From Priestia megaterium (GTDB lineage: Bacteria > Bacillota > Bacilli > Bacillales > Bacillaceae_H): DNA of 64,000 nt. The notes below the pieces were generated by a model. That model saw only the letters and a program-made list of their open reading frames with translations, had not been told where the DNA came from and did no database searches. The position numbers and the translations under genes were made by a program. The number at the start of each line of letters is the position of its first letter. Within the stretch, counting starts at the first letter, position 1. Positions 37,625 through 47,853 of the stretch are shown here, in pieces. The DNA lies in assembly GCF_009497655.1 (NCBI RefSeq), contig NZ_CP023317.1, forward strand, positions 4,183,501-4,247,500, given 5' to 3'.

Positions 37625-37654
37625 GCCAATGCTAAGTTTTTGCTTAACATTGGC
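37625..37654 (-). terminator. Hairpin after tlyA
   Basis: GCCAATG and TAAG arms (one bulge each) around CAAAAA immediately after the tlyA stop. The minus-strand tail is GATTTGATT, so termination may be partial, with some read-in to argR absent or weak. Confidence 0.6.
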
Positions 37655-37659
37655 CATTA

Positions 37660-38487
37660 TTACTTTTTCTCTTTTAACGTCTTATGTGCTTCTTCGACCA
37701 CTTCACGCACAGTAAGCGGAGCTTGATTTTCACCAAGTTCACGCTCGCCTTTCCAGCTCAGATGAAGAAGAAATTCGATATTTCCATCTCCTCCTGTTAT
37801 CGGTGAATACGACATGTTATATACATCGTATCCTTGACGAAGGGAGAAATCCACCATTCCTTGAAGGACTTCTTCATGCACTTTTGAGTCACGCACGATT
37901 CCTTTTTTCCCAACTTGCTCTCTTCCAGCCTCAAACTGTGGCTTAACAAGTGCAACAACATCGCTGTATGGAACAAGAAGTGTTTTTAACACAGGGAGAA
38001 TGAGTCTTAAGGAAATAAACGATACATCAATAGAAGCGAATTCAGGCAAGCCTCTTGATAAATCAGCTGGTGTCACATAACGGAAATTTGTTCGTTCCAT
38101 TACTTCTACTCGCTCATCTTGACGAAGCTTCCAAGCTAGCTGATTATAGCCTACGTCTAGCGCATAGGACATCTTCGCTCCATTTTGAAGCGCACAATCG
38201 GTAAAGCCTCCAGTAGAAGAACCAATATCAATCATGATTTTATCCGCTACATGGACATTAAATTCTTTAATCGCTTTTTCAAGCTTAAAGCCGCCTCTGC
38301 TGACGTAAGGCATCACTGCACCTTTAATTGTCAGCGGCGTATCGCGTTCAATTTTCTCTCCCGGCTTATCCAAACGGACTTCATTCGCATAAACAAGTCC
38401 TGCCATCACTGTACGCTTTGCTTTTTCTCTTGTTTCAATCAAACCTCGTTCTACTAATAATACATCTACTCGTTCTTTTTTTGTCAC
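37660..38487 (-). CDS. tlyA: TlyA family rRNA 2'-O-methyltransferase (YqxC)
   Basis: 275 residues. An N-terminal S4 RNA-binding domain ([24 protein letters not shown]) is followed by a FtsJ-like methyltransferase domain with SAM motif [20 protein letters not shown] and [17 protein letters not shown]. It probably methylates cytidines of 16S/23S rRNA, as TlyA does in other bacteria. It overlaps the end of dxs by 4 bases, which indicates translational coupling. Confidence 0.9.
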   Translation of the reverse strand: MTKKERVDVLLVERGLIETREKAKRTVMAGLVYANEVRLDKPGEKIERDTPLTIKGAVMPYVSRGGFKLEKAIKEFNVHVADKIMIDIGSSTGGFTDCALQNGAKMSYALDVGYNQLAWKLRQDERVEVMERTNFRYVTPADLSRGLPEFASIDVSFISLRLILPVLKTLLVPYSDVVALVKPQFEAGREQVGKKGIVRDSKVHEEVLQGMVDFSLRQGYDVYNMSYSPITGGDGNIEFLLHLSWKGERELGENQAPLTVREVVEEAHKTLKEKK

Positions 38488-40385
38488 TTAACTTCAAGCC
38501 TCTTTTGTGTTGGTGTTACGAGTTTTTTAACTCGATTTATAATCTCTTCTTTGGTTAAGCCAATTTCTTCTAAAAGTTTTGTTACGCTGCCGTGCTCGAT
38601 AAAGCGATCAGGAATACCCATACGTTCAACGCGAGTATTATAATAGCCGTGCTCTGATGCAAACTCTAACACCGCACTTCCAAAACCGCCTTGAAGTACC
38701 GCTTCTTCCACCGTAATCACAGGCTTATTCGTTTGGAAAATCTCGTGAAGCATTTTTTCATCCAGCGGTTTAATAAAACGAGCATTGACCACTTTGACGC
38801 TGATTCCTTGCTTCTCAAGTTCTGCTGCTGCATCCATCGCCATTGAAATCGTTGTACCAAACGTTAAAATGGTTGTATCCGAACCTTCTTTTAATACGTC
38901 CCATGTACCGATCGGAATGTTTTTCAGTTCTGAATCTAGTTCAACACCTAATCCGTTTCCTCTCGCATAGCGCATCGCAATCGGACCTTCTTCATAAGTC
39001 AAAGCAGTGTGAACCATGTGCTGACCTTCATTTTCGTCTTTTGGCATCATAATAACAAGGTTAGGCAAATGACGTAAAAACGCAATGTCAAATACACCTT
39101 GGTGCGTTTCACCATCAGCACCTACTAGTCCAGCTCGATCAATCCCAATAAATACATTTAGCTTCTGACGGCAAATATCATGAACCACTTGATCGTATGC
39201 ACGCTGTAAAAACGTCGAATAAATAGCTAAAAAGGGCTTCATATTTTGAGTTGCAAGACCAGCGGCCATTGTTGTTGCATGCTGCTCTGCAATCCCAACA
39301 TCAAACATGCGATGCGGAAACTCTTTTTGAAACGCTTCAAGTTTTGAACCTACAGGCATTGCTGGCGTTACTGCTACGATACGCTCATCTTCCCTAGCCA
39401 TTTCCAATACCGTATCACTTACTAATTTACTCCAAGCAATCGGAACATTTTTGTCTTTAATAAAGTCACCGGACTCAATTTTGTAAGGGCCTGTACCATG
39501 CCACGCTCCGCTTTTATCGCTTTCCGCTGGCAAGTACCCTTTCCCTTTTTTCGTAATCACATGAATCAGTACCGGTCCTTTTGTTTTCTTTGCATATTGT
39601 AACGTTTCCAATAAATCGTCATAGCTATGGCCGTCAACCGGTCCTAAATACGTAAAGCCAAGATCTTCAAAGAACATGCCTGACACAACCATGTACTTTA
39701 GGCCATCTTTTACACGTTCTGCCGTTGCCGCGAGCTTACCGCCTACCGCAGGCACTTTTTTCAGTAGAACTTCAAGCTCATCTTTTACCCAGTTGTATTT
39801 GCCCGCCGTGCGCAAACGCCCCAGAATGCTGTGTACAGCCCCGACGTTAGGAGCGATAGACATTTCATTGTCATTTAAAATAACGGTCATATCCGTTTGC
39901 TCGTGCCCGATGTGGTTAAGCGCTTCAAGAGCCATACCACCTGTTAAAGCTCCGTCACCAATGATAGGAACAATGTGAGCTTTTGTTTTTTGCAAATCTC
40001 TTGCAGCAGCCATTCCCATTGCGGCTGAAAGAGATGTAGAACTATGTCCCGTTTCCCATACATCATGCTCACTTTCATCTCGCTTTGGAAAGCCGCATAA
40101 TCCTTTATATTGACGGATTGTATCAAACTCTCCCGCTCGTCCTGTTAAAATTTTATGGACATACGACTGATGCCCGACGTCCCATAAAAATTTATCTTTT
40201 GGACTGTCGAACACTTTATGGAGTGCAAGCGTTAACTCAACAACCCCTAAATTTGGCCCTATATGACCACCAGTTGCAGAAAGCTTTGTAATTAAAAAAC
40301 GACGAATCTCTTCACTTAGTTCTTCTAATTGTGTTACTGACATTTTCTTTAAAAACTCAGGATTTTTTATCGTTGTAAGATCCAA
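38484..40385 (-). CDS. dxs: 1-deoxy-D-xylulose-5-phosphate synthase
   Basis: Thiamine-diphosphate enzyme that makes DXP from pyruvate and glyceraldehyde-3-phosphate, the first step of the MEP isoprenoid pathway. 633 residues. [26 protein letters not shown], cofactor motif [15 protein letters not shown], and the E in [16 protein letters not shown] with [12 protein letters not shown] are visible. The start is a TTG at 40385 ([12 protein letters not shown]). It is in the isoprenoid block with ispA and is preceded by a sigma-A promoter. Confidence 0.96.
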   Translation of the reverse strand: MDLTTIKNPEFLKKMSVTQLEELSEEIRRFLITKLSATGGHIGPNLGVVELTLALHKVFDSPKDKFLWDVGHQSYVHKILTGRAGEFDTIRQYKGLCGFPKRDESEHDVWETGHSSTSLSAAMGMAAARDLQKTKAHIVPIIGDGALTGGMALEALNHIGHEQTDMTVILNDNEMSIAPNVGAVHSILGRLRTAGKYNWVKDELEVLLKKVPAVGGKLAATAERVKDGLKYMVVSGMFFEDLGFTYLGPVDGHSYDDLLETLQYAKKTKGPVLIHVITKKGKGYLPAESDKSGAWHGTGPYKIESGDFIKDKNVPIAWSKLVSDTVLEMAREDERIVAVTPAMPVGSKLEAFQKEFPHRMFDVGIAEQHATTMAAGLATQNMKPFLAIYSTFLQRAYDQVVHDICRQKLNVFIGIDRAGLVGADGETHQGVFDIAFLRHLPNLVIMMPKDENEGQHMVHTALTYEEGPIAMRYARGNGLGVELDSELKNIPIGTWDVLKEGSDTTILTFGTTISMAMDAAAELEKQGISVKVVNARFIKPLDEKMLHEIFQTNKPVITVEEAVLQGGFGSAVLEFASEHGYYNTRVERMGIPDRFIEHGSVTKLLEEIGLTKEEIINRVKKLVTPTQKRLEVK

Positions 40386-40430
40386 GGTGGATCACTCACT
40401 TTCGTACTTGTTATAAAGTTACCTTAATAC

Positions 40431-40459
40431 ATTGTCTATTGTTTTATACGTATAGTCAA
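40431..40459 (-). promoter_or_regulatory. Likely sigma-A promoter of dxs
   Basis: The minus strand has TTGACT (40454-40459) and GACAAT (40431-40436) with a 17-bp spacer, about 45 nt before the dxs start. Confidence 0.55.
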
Positions 40460-40536
40460 TTTTTAGTATTTCCTTATTACTTACAATACCTTTGATATTC
40501 TATCAGTAAACCAGTGATATTCAAAGGAAAATAGTG

Positions 40537-40626
40537 AAAAAATAGCCGCTAACACAAATGTGATAACGGCCACCAAGATATTGTATATGTCTTTCAAACC
40601 TATGCACTACGCTTTTATACAGTAGT
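40537..40626 (-). ncRNA. Candidate stand-alone small RNA between ispA and dxs, about 90 nt
   Basis: A sigma-A promoter (40633-40661) points away from ispA. About 55 nt after its predicted start there is a terminator: stem GCCGTTATCACA/TGTGTTAGCGGC-type pairing (40545-40570) followed by TATTTTTT. No start codon with a ribosome-binding site lies in between. The 5' part can form a small hairpin ACTAC...GTAGT. A separate dxs promoter lies downstream, so this is not simply the dxs leader. The 5' and 3' ends are estimated from promoter and terminator, and the function is unknown. Confidence 0.55.
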
Positions 40627-40632
40627 AAAATC

Positions 40633-40661
40633 ATTATAGCATAGCCCCTATTGGGACTCAA
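40633..40661 (-). promoter_or_regulatory. Strong sigma-A promoter of the ispA-dxs small RNA
   Basis: Minus strand TTGAGT (40656-40661), a 17-bp spacer, and a perfect TATAAT (40633-40638). Confidence 0.75.
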
Positions 40662-40705
40662 TCTTATTTTACTGTATCACTCAAAAAACCTGACAGAAAT
40701 CGTCA

Positions 40706-41602
40706 TTAACTATCACGTTTTGCTATATATAAACAAATTTCTTCTAGTAATCCGTGCTTAATTTGAGCTTGACGTAACGAGAGAAGTGCTTGTTCAACAT
40801 GATACTGTAACTTTTCTTTGGCCGCTTCCATACCTAATAAAGAAGGATATGTCGTTTTTTCATTTTCTGTATCACTGCCAATTGGCTTTCCTAACTTTTC
40901 TTCAGACCCTTCCACATCCAAGATATCATCTTGAATTTGAAACGCTAACCCTACATGCTTACTGAATTCTTCTAATAATTCTTGCTGTAGAGGCGTAGCT
41001 TTTGCAAGAATTGCTCCTGCTTTTACACAGAATCCTAGCAGCTTCCCCGTTTTATGAAGATGAATATATTCAAGCTCATCTAGCGTGAGCTGCTTTTTTT
41101 CACCTTCCATATCTGCAACCTGTCCGCTGATCATACCTTCTGTTCCGCTTGCTTTTACCAGTTCTGTAATGAGCTGAAGTTTCATATGTGATGTAATTTC
41201 AGGATGTACCGCTTCAGAAATGAGCTGAAAGCTATTTGTTAAAAGAGCATCTCCAGCTAATATAGCCGTTGCTTCGCCGTACACCTTGTGATTTGTCGGT
41301 TTACCTCTTCTTAAGTCGTCATCATCCATACTAGGTAAATCATCATGAATGAGCGAATATGTATGAATCATTTCCACTGCACAGGCTGTTTCTAGTCCGA
41401 TGCTCTCGTCTTTTCCAAATGCATGTAGCGTTGCAAACAACAGCACTGGGCGAAGTCGCTTTCCTCCTGCCGTAAGCGAGTAAAGCATGGATTCCTTTAA
41501 GTTAACCGGAGCATGTAATGCCTTTACCACTTCAGGCAAGCGTGTTTCTACTCGATCTTTTGTAAAAGAAATATACTCTTTTAAATTCATTTCATTCACC
41601 AT
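40706..41602 (-). CDS. ispA: Farnesyl diphosphate synthase
   Basis: Trans-prenyltransferase that condenses DMAPP/GPP with IPP. About 298 residues. First aspartate-rich motif DDLPSMDDDDLRRGKPT, second QIQDDILDVEGSEEKLGKP and GGKRLRPVLL are visible. The start ATG at 41602 overlaps the xseB stop (TGATG) and follows AGGAGGAAGAG. A GTG one codon earlier also exists. It lies in the xseA-xseB-ispA cluster as in B. subtilis. Confidence 0.95.
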   Translation of the reverse strand: MVNEMNLKEYISFTKDRVETRLPEVVKALHAPVNLKESMLYSLTAGGKRLRPVLLFATLHAFGKDESIGLETACAVEMIHTYSLIHDDLPSMDDDDLRRGKPTNHKVYGEATAILAGDALLTNSFQLISEAVHPEITSHMKLQLITELVKASGTEGMISGQVADMEGEKKQLTLDELEYIHLHKTGKLLGFCVKAGAILAKATPLQQELLEEFSKHVGLAFQIQDDILDVEGSEEKLGKPIGSDTENEKTTYPSLLGMEAAKEKLQYHVEQALLSLRQAQIKHGLLEEICLYIAKRDS

Positions 41603-41835
41603 CACTCTTCCTCCTGTACCGAGAATGGCTCAAGCGTTCCGTCTTCACGTAAAATAGTTTCCATTTGCTTTTCAATATGCTGAAGACGATCGTGACAGAA
41701 TTTTGAAAGAGTCATTCCTTCTTGGAATTGTTGAATTGCTTCTTCTAAAGGCACGTCGCCTTCTTCTAGCTTGTTTACGATGGTTTCTAACTGCTCCATC
41801 GCCTCTTCAAACGTATACTCTTTATTTGTCGCCAT
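41602..41835 (-). CDS. xseB: Exodeoxyribonuclease VII small subunit
   Basis: 77 residues, helical, with the family pattern [34 protein letters not shown]. Several copies bind each XseA. It starts 3 nt after the xseA stop and ends in a TGATG overlap with ispA. Confidence 0.96.
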   Translation of the reverse strand: MATNKEYTFEEAMEQLETIVNKLEEGDVPLEEAIQQFQEGMTLSKFCHDRLQHIEKQMETILREDGTLEPFSVQEEE

Positions 41836-41838
41836 TTT

Positions 41839-43182
41839 TCATCGCTCCTCTATTTTCGAAACTTCACACTGCAACTGTCCATCGGTCAAACGAACGTTTA
41901 CCACATCACCTTTGGATACTTGTTTGGTTGATTTAATTAACTCTTTTTCTTTATCGTATACTAAGCTGTAGCCTCTTTCCATTGTTTTTAATGGACTAAG
42001 CGTATGTAATTTTGACGTTGCCGTGGCAAATAAAAGCTGTTTTTGCTTTAGCAGCTGCTGCATCTCTTTTGTCAGCATTTTCGTCAGCTGCTGTTGACGG
42101 TCTGCCGCTTTCGTTAACTGATGCTCGGGGTGATTGCGCAACAAAGCGGCTGTTAGCTGCTCGTAGTTCGTCCGTTTATGCTCAATGTACCTTCTACCTT
42201 CACGATAAAAACGCTCCATCAGCTGATCTAACTGCTGCTCTTTTTGCTCGACCAACTTTTGAGGGTAACGAAAAGCATATGATTTCTGAGATCGTTCAAG
42301 CCTGCGGCTACTAGACTGAAGCATCTCTTTCATCGAACGAAGAAGACGGATATTTCGCTGAGTCAATCTTTCTGTAATTTCACTGATATGAGGTACGGCC
42401 AGCTCCGCAGCACCCGTTGGAGTAGGGGCTCGCAAATCTGCTACAAAGTCTGCAATTGTAAAATCGGTTTCATGTCCAACCGCTGAAATAACGGGAATAG
42501 TAGAAGTGAAAATTGCACGAGCTACGCTTTCTTCGTTAAACGCCCAAAGCTCTTCAATTGACCCGCCGCCGCGGCCGACAATTAATACGTCTGCTTCTTT
42601 ACGACGGTTTGCTTCTTCAATTGCCTTGATGATAGACGGTGCCGCATTCACTCCTTGAACAAGAGCGGGCATAACAATAATGTTCGCGTTATATCTGCGC
42701 TTTAATGTCGTAATAATATCACGTACGGCGGCTCCAGTAGGAGATGTAATCACACCTATTGTTGTTGGATACTTCGGAAGTTTTCGTTTTCTAGCATGAT
42801 CAAACAAGCCTTCTTTTTCCAGCTTTTTTTTCAGCTGTTCGTAGGCCAAGTATAAGTTTCCAACGCCGTCAGGCTGCATTTCTTTTACGTACATTTGATA
42901 ATTTCCGCTTGGTTCATAAACCGAAATTTCAGCTCGAATCAGTACATTCATTCCTTCTTCAGGCTGAAAATTAAGCTGACGGTTATGCCCAGCAAACATA
43001 ACGGCTGCGATACGAGCATTTTGATCTTTTAAGGTGAAATACATATGTCCTCGACTATGACGTTTAAAGTTAGAAATTTCTCCTTTAATCCATACATCTT
43101 GCATGTGAGGGTCTACGTCAAACTTGCGCTTGATGTATCGTGTAAGAGCCGTAACGGTTAGATAACGCACTTCACTCATCAT
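41839..43182 (-). CDS. xseA: Exodeoxyribonuclease VII large subunit
   Basis: Single-strand-specific exonuclease subunit, about 447 residues. An N-terminal OB-fold ([24 protein letters not shown]) is followed by a catalytic domain with [36 protein letters not shown] and [31 protein letters not shown]-terminal coiled coil ends it. Two adjacent ATG codons (43182, 43179) follow AAAGGAGG; the first is used here. Confidence 0.95.
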   Translation of the reverse strand: MMSEVRYLTVTALTRYIKRKFDVDPHMQDVWIKGEISNFKRHSRGHMYFTLKDQNARIAAVMFAGHNRQLNFQPEEGMNVLIRAEISVYEPSGNYQMYVKEMQPDGVGNLYLAYEQLKKKLEKEGLFDHARKRKLPKYPTTIGVITSPTGAAVRDIITTLKRRYNANIIVMPALVQGVNAAPSIIKAIEEANRRKEADVLIVGRGGGSIEELWAFNEESVARAIFTSTIPVISAVGHETDFTIADFVADLRAPTPTGAAELAVPHISEITERLTQRNIRLLRSMKEMLQSSSRRLERSQKSYAFRYPQKLVEQKEQQLDQLMERFYREGRRYIEHKRTNYEQLTAALLRNHPEHQLTKAADRQQQLTKMLTKEMQQLLKQKQLLFATATSKLHTLSPLKTMERGYSLVYDKEKELIKSTKQVSKGDVVNVRLTDGQLQCEVSKIEER

Positions 43183-43263
43183 TTTGCCTCCTTTGCAGTC
43201 ACCCTCTCCCCTTTATATAAAGGAGAGAAGCATTTTAGTCACTTGATTTGGCAAGATGAACGT

Positions 43264-43656
43264 TTATTTAGATAAAGTTGTTAACACTTTAGACAATACG
43301 CCGTTGATAAACTTGCTTGATTGATCATCGCCAAATGTTTTTGCTAATTCAATCGCTTCATTTAACGTAACGCTCGTAGGAATTTCTTCTTCATACTTCA
43401 TTTCGTATACGGCAATACGCAGGATTACGCGGTCTACAGTAGCTACGCGGTCTAACGTCCATTTTTCTAAATGATTGCGTAAAAGTTCATCAATTTCTTG
43501 CTGATGCTCAACTACACCTAGCACAAGACTTTCTAAAAATTGATCAGACTTTTCGTTTTGTACAACATTTCCGATTGCCTCCATTGGCTCGGTTTGCCCT
43601 AAATCATGCTGAAATAGTGCTTGTAATGCTTTTTGGCGTGCTGTATGTCTTTTCAT
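43264..43656 (-). CDS. nusB: Transcription antitermination factor NusB
   Basis: 130 residues, all-helical RNA-binding protein that acts with NusE/S10 at boxA in rRNA operons. Typical [19 protein letters not shown] start and [23 protein letters not shown]-terminus. The ATG at 43656 follows AAGGAGC; the frame is open to 43686 but without a better site. It lies between yqhY and xseA. Confidence 0.95.
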   Translation of the reverse strand: MKRHTARQKALQALFQHDLGQTEPMEAIGNVVQNEKSDQFLESLVLGVVEHQQEIDELLRNHLEKWTLDRVATVDRVILRIAVYEMKYEEEIPTSVTLNEAIELAKTFGDDQSSKFINGVLSKVLTTLSK

Positions 43657-43757
43657 TATTTTTGCTCCTTTATTTATCTTCTTCAACTAGTATACCTAGA
43701 TAATAGCATAGTTTATGAAACGATACTTGATTGTTCTTATACGAAGTTTGTAGAACA

Positions 43758-43795
43758 CGAAAAAGACCGTCTTTATGACGAGACAGTCTTTTTCA
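43758..43795 (-). terminator. Terminator of the accB-accC-yqhY operon
   Basis: GAAAAAGAC-TCT arms pair with AGA-GTCTTTTTC around TTATGACG, about 85 nt after the yqhY stop. It is a symmetric hairpin with U-rich ends. Confidence 0.75.
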
Positions 43796-43877
43796 CTTTA
43801 CCATAGCTTGTGTTGAAAAGGAACAAGTAATCATACGTTATTCCATTTTAGCAACAGCCGTTAGGTAAACGTTTGTT

Positions 43878-44279
43878 TTATTCAACTTCTTCAATATCAG
43901 TTTTTTGCGTATCAAACTGAATCCCTACGATATGAATGTTTACTTCATCGAGATCAATAGCTGTCATATTTTTAAGGGCTTGACGAATGTTATCTTGTAC
44001 TTGCTGCGCTACGTTTGGAATAGACACACCAAACTTCATCATACAAAACACGTCTACTTTTATCCCGTTTTCTGTTAAGTCCACTTTTACACCTTTACCG
44101 TGGTTTTTCTTTCCTAGTTTCTCCACAACGCCAGCTGCAAAATTTCCTCTCATTGCAGAAACGCCTTCTACTTCAGAAGCAGCAATACCCGCAATGACTT
44201 CAATAACCTCAGGAGCAATTTCTACTTTGCCAAGAGAATTTGGGTGTTCTTCCATTTCTAATACATGATTTTCATTCAT
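43878..44279 (-). CDS. yqhY: Asp23/Gls24 family protein YqhY
   Basis: 133 residues. The Asp23 domain is recognisable in GKVEIAPEVIEVIAGIAASEVEGVSAM and YGVSIPNVAQQVQDNIRQAL-like sequence (here FGVSIPNVAQQVQDNIRQALKNMTAI). In Bacillus it is co-transcribed with accBC and has been linked to control of acetyl-CoA carboxylase and fatty acid supply. The start MNENHVLEM at 44279 follows AGGAGGTGCTG. Confidence 0.9.
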   Translation of the reverse strand: MNENHVLEMEEHPNSLGKVEIAPEVIEVIAGIAASEVEGVSAMRGNFAAGVVEKLGKKNHGKGVKVDLTENGIKVDVFCMMKFGVSIPNVAQQVQDNIRQALKNMTAIDLDEVNIHIVGIQFDTQKTDIEEVE

Positions 44280-44308
44280 GTACAGCACCTCCTATAGTTT
44301 ATATTATA

Positions 44309-45661
44309 CTAAGAATTCATTACGTCATATAGCTCAAGAAACTTCGTGTTGAATTCACCGCTAACAAATTTTTCATGATTTAATAGCTTTTGGTGAAAAG
44401 GAATAGTGGTCGCAACGCCATCGATAACAAATTCATCTAACGCGCGCTTCATTCGTTCAATAGCTTCCTCACGAGTTGGCGCATGAACAATCAATTTAGC
44501 CACCATTGAATCATAGTAAGGTGGGATTGCATAGCCCGGATATGCAGCAGAGTCTACGCGCACTCCGTAGCCACCTGGCGGCAAGTACATTTGAATCGTA
44601 CCTGGTGATGGCATAAAGTTTTTCTCTGGGTTTTCTGCGTTGATTCGGCACTCAATTGCCCATCCGTTAAACGTCACTTCTTCTTGCGTAAACGGTAAAG
44701 TTTCACCATTTGCCACGTTGATTTGTTCTTTAATTAAGTCAACTCCTGTCACCATCTCTGTAACAGGATGTTCTACTTGGATACGCGTATTCATTTCCAT
44801 GAAGTAAAATTTGTTTTCACGATAATCATAAATGAATTCCACGGTTCCGGCTCCTGTGTAATTAACGGCTTGAGCGGCTTTAACAGCAGCGTCGCCCATT
44901 AATTCACGCGTTTTTTCGTCCAACGCTGGAGAAGGCGTTTCTTCAATTAATTTTTGAAGACGGCGTTGAATCGAGCAATCACGCTCTCCTAAATGTACAG
45001 TATTTCCATGAGAATCAGCCAACACTTGGATCTCAACGTGACGGAAATCCTCAATGAACTTTTCAATGTACACACCAGGGTTACCGAAAGCTGTAGCAGC
45101 TTCTTGCTGCGTAATTGTAATACCTTTAATAAGCTCTTGTTCATTTTTCGCAACGCGGATTCCTTTTCCTCCGCCTCCTGCCGTTGCTTTAATAATAACA
45201 GGATAGCCAATATCATTAGCGATTGACATACCGTCTTCCACTGACTCTACAATTCCAGTGGAACCAGGAACAATTGGAACACCCGCTTCACGCATCGTTT
45301 CTCTCGCTACGTCTTTTGTTCCCATTTTGTTAATGGCTTCAGGACTTGGTCCTACAAATGTAACGTTACACTCTCTGCATAGCTCTGCAAAATCAGCGTT
45401 TTCAGCTAAAAAGCCGTATCCAGGGTGAATAGCGTCACAGCCCGTTAGCATCGCAACACTCATAATGTTTGTAAAGTTTAAATAGCTGTCTTTAGATGAC
45501 GTTGGTCCAATACAATACGCTTCGTCTGCTAATTGTACATGCAAAGAATCGCGATCAGCTTGAGAATGAACAGCTACTGATTCTACACCTAACTCTTTAC
45601 ACGCTCGAATAATTCGAACCGCAATTTCTCCTCGATTCGCAATTAATAGCTTTTTAATCAT
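44309..45661 (-). CDS. accC: Acetyl-CoA carboxylase, biotin carboxylase subunit
   Basis: ATP-grasp enzyme that carboxylates biotin on AccB. 450 residues: N-terminal [26 protein letters not shown]-binding [10 protein letters not shown], catalytic [28 protein letters not shown], and C-terminal [16 protein letters not shown]. It lies 12 nt downstream of accB, first step of fatty acid synthesis. It might also serve the YqjD carboxyltransferase (inference). Confidence 0.96.
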   Translation of the reverse strand: MIKKLLIANRGEIAVRIIRACKELGVESVAVHSQADRDSLHVQLADEAYCIGPTSSKDSYLNFTNIMSVAMLTGCDAIHPGYGFLAENADFAELCRECNVTFVGPSPEAINKMGTKDVARETMREAGVPIVPGSTGIVESVEDGMSIANDIGYPVIIKATAGGGGKGIRVAKNEQELIKGITITQQEAATAFGNPGVYIEKFIEDFRHVEIQVLADSHGNTVHLGERDCSIQRRLQKLIEETPSPALDEKTRELMGDAAVKAAQAVNYTGAGTVEFIYDYRENKFYFMEMNTRIQVEHPVTEMVTGVDLIKEQINVANGETLPFTQEEVTFNGWAIECRINAENPEKNFMPSPGTIQMYLPPGGYGVRVDSAAYPGYAIPPYYDSMVAKLIVHAPTREEAIERMKRALDEFVIDGVATTIPFHQKLLNHEKFVSGEFNTKFLELYDVMNS

Positions 45662-45673
45662 ATTTACCGCTCC

Positions 45674-46180
45674 TTATTCAGGCTTTACTAAGAAAAGAGG
45701 TTGACCGTATTCTACAAGTTGTCCATTTTCAACTAATACGTCAACGATTTCACCTTTAACTTCTGCTTCGATTTCATTAAATAATTTCATTGCTTCTACG
45801 ATACATACAACCGAATCTTTTTGTACTTTATCTCCAGGCGTTACGTATACATCTGTTTCTGGCGATGATGACGCATAGAATGTCCCTACCATCGGAGATG
45901 TAATTTTATGTAAGCTTTCATCAACCGCTGGGGCCGCTTGTTCTTCTTTTGGCTGTGCAGACTGTGCTGCCGGGGCTGGCGCTGGAGCCGCTGCTGCCTG
46001 CGGTGCAGGTGCTGCTGCTTGTTCAGGTGCCGAAACCACTACTTGCTGCGCTTGTTTGGAAACAATTGCGTCTTTTTTCTTCATCTTGATTTTGGAGCCT
46101 TCGTGCTCATAGGTGAACTCCTCGATTGATGATTGATCAACTAGTTTAATGATCTCACGGATCTCTTGAATTTTTAACAT
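45674..46180 (-). CDS. accB: Biotin carboxyl carrier protein of acetyl-CoA carboxylase
   Basis: 168 residues. N-terminal helix [16 protein letters not shown], a long Ala/Pro/Gln-rich flexible linker (about 55-85), and a biotinyl domain with the biotinylated lysine in [15 protein letters not shown]. The start at 46180 follows TAGGAGTG; a GTG-type start at 46189 is open but less well spaced. First gene of accB-accC-yqhY. Confidence 0.96.
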   Translation of the reverse strand: MLKIQEIREIIKLVDQSSIEEFTYEHEGSKIKMKKKDAIVSKQAQQVVVSAPEQAAAPAPQAAAAPAPAPAAQSAQPKEEQAAPAVDESLHKITSPMVGTFYASSSPETDVYVTPGDKVQKDSVVCIVEAMKLFNEIEAEVKGEIVDVLVENGQLVEYGQPLFLVKPE

Positions 46181-46475
46181 ATTGAACACTCCTACCTCAT
46201 GAAAATAGAATTCTCTACAATGTTAATAATACGATAAATGGCTACAGCCATTCAATTCGTTTGGCAAACATTAAAAAGAAGTTCCACTTACTCTATAATA
46301 ACTTTTTAGCGTTATTGTTTTATAAATGGAAACATAGCTTTACAGATGACAATACTTATGAAAACATTTGTCACCTAGTACTAATATAAGATTATGAAAC
46401 CTATTATAACCGAAGTAAAAAAAGAAAGCCATGTTAAAATTTTTCCCGTCTCGCTTAGATTTTAGTCATTTCATA
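46181..46475 (-). promoter_or_regulatory. Long leader and promoter region of accBC
   Basis: About 350 bp separate accB from spoIIIAH and hold no gene. A perfect TATAAT lies at 46403-46408 (minus strand), though its -35 (TGGCTT) is weak. If used, the leader is about 215 nt. It includes a short GGCTGTAGCC hairpin near 46240. No known riboswitch fold was recognised. Confidence 0.35.
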
Positions 46476-46525
46476 AAAAAAGAAGTGTAAACAACCCCAA
46501 TTTGCGGCTGTTTTACACTTCTTTT
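46476..46525 (-). terminator. Terminator of the spoIIIA operon
   Basis: AAAAGAAGTGTAAAA pairs with TTTTACACTTCTTTT around a 20-nt internal part, directly after the spoIIIAH stop and followed by TTTTTT on the minus strand. Confidence 0.88.
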
Positions 46526-46532
46526 ATTCCCT

Positions 46533-47183
46533 TTATTTAGTTGGCTGAAACTCTACCGCTACTTCTTTTGGACCCATTTCTTTTTTGACTAGCTGAATGA
46601 TTTGATTGGCTTTTGTTTTTGAGTGTTTTTCTGTCTTAACGGTAATTTGCACTTGTTTTCCATCTGCTCTTACTAGCGCGTCGCTGTATCCTTTTGCTTT
46701 AATTAATGTTTCCAGCGTTGCTTCTTTTTCCCCGAGCTTTGATAATTCATCGATTTTATCCATCGCTTTGCTTACTTCTGCAGGCGTTACATTTTTTGAT
46801 GCCGCTACTTCCTGATACTCTTCTTTCAGCTGACTTCTTTCATCATTTAATTCCAAGCGGAGCGCCGTAAATAGCTCGTCGCTATCTGTGCTTGATACAA
46901 CCGCTGATTCTTTTGCATTTTTAGCCGTTTCCTTTTTTACATCTTCTGCTGAGCCTTCGGTTTTTGAATCTTCTTTTGTTCCTGATTTCTCATCTGCCTG
47001 TTGTTTTGTATCTTCTGCAGGAGCCTTGTCATCAGCCTGTTTTTCGCTTTGTTTTTCATTGTCTACTAGCGCAACATTACTCTGAGGATTTTCTGGCGTT
47101 GTCATATAGTACACCGATAACACAACAACTAAACTTAACATTGTTAATAACCAAACCGTTTGCTTTTTTAATAACATATTCAT
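46533..47183 (-). CDS. spoIIIAH: Stage III sporulation protein SpoIIIAH
   Basis: Mother-cell membrane protein whose extracellular YscJ/FliF-like domain binds forespore SpoIIQ to form the intercellular feeding channel. 216 residues: one N-terminal transmembrane helix (TVWLLTMLSLVVVLSVYYM), a low-complexity Glu/Lys/Asp/Ala linker (about 35-95), then the ring-building motif domain (ELFTALRLELNDERSQLKEE onward). Last gene of spoIIIAA-AH. Confidence 0.95.
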   Translation of the reverse strand: MNMLLKKQTVWLLTMLSLVVVLSVYYMTTPENPQSNVALVDNEKQSEKQADDKAPAEDTKQQADEKSGTKEDSKTEGSAEDVKKETAKNAKESAVVSSTDSDELFTALRLELNDERSQLKEEYQEVAASKNVTPAEVSKAMDKIDELSKLGEKEATLETLIKAKGYSDALVRADGKQVQITVKTEKHSKTKANQIIQLVKKEMGPKEVAVEFQPTK

Positions 47184-47190
47184 TTCCCCC

Positions 47191-47853
47191 TCATCCTTTT
47201 TTCGCTAATACTGCTACTCTATGACTTGGTATATCGAGCGCTCTTGTCACGGCTTCAATAATAGATTTCTTTACCTCGATATTATCAGCTCCTTTAGCGA
47301 CAACTAACACACCTCTGACTTTTGGCTTTTCGGTTTTGACTACAACAGGCTTTTCTTGTTCTCCACTTCTTACAATGACCAGCTGTTCATCTGTTGAGGA
47401 ATCTTCAACTTTACGAGTCCCTCCTTCACGGTCCGTCTCGTTGGTCGTTTGCGATTTTGTCACGCTGTTTTTTTCATATATTTTGGATTCTGTTGCATCT
47501 AGGTTCACAATTACTTTTACCTTACTTACGCCTCTAACTTGATCTAAAATATCTTTCAATTCTTCCTCATACCGCTCTTCATAACCTGTCATCGTTGTTG
47601 TCTTTTTGGAGCTAAAAGCGGGAACATCCTGTGATACGGGTGGTGCGCTGGTTTCTTTGCTTGCACTCTTTAATAATCCGCCTGAATTCATAGATGTTGT
47701 GAGTGAGTTGCTAAATACCATAAAGATAACGCCTGCAGCTAGTAAAATACCTATATACATTAACTTTGAAGGTTTCTTCGTAGTTGATGACTGTTTAAGT
47801 GAAAAGAACCGCTGAAAAAATGATGGGTCACCTTTTTCTGGCTTTTGACTCAT
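47191..47853 (-). CDS. spoIIIAG: Stage III sporulation protein SpoIIIAG
   Basis: 220 residues. One transmembrane helix (about 27-48, LMYIGILLAAGVIFMVFSNSL) and an extracellular ring-building domain with KDILDQVRGVSKVKVIVNLDA and VRGVLVVAKGADN. It forms a large ring in the channel complex. The start MSQKPEKG at 47853 follows GGAGGGAGACA and overlaps spoIIIAF by 4 bases. Confidence 0.94.
   Translation of the reverse strand: MSQKPEKGDPSFFQRFFSLKQSSTTKKPSKLMYIGILLAAGVIFMVFSNSLTTSMNSGGLLKSASKETSAPPVSQDVPAFSSKKTTTMTGYEERYEEELKDILDQVRGVSKVKVIVNLDATESKIYEKNSVTKSQTTNETDREGGTRKVEDSSTDEQLVIVRSGEQEKPVVVKTEKPKVRGVLVVAKGADNIEVKKSIIEAVTRALDIPSHRVAVLAKKG

Noticed and set aside
46181-46475. Known riboswitch or FapR site in the accB leader
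   Set aside because: Nothing matching a familiar fold or the FapR palindrome was recognised; only a -10 element and a short hairpin.
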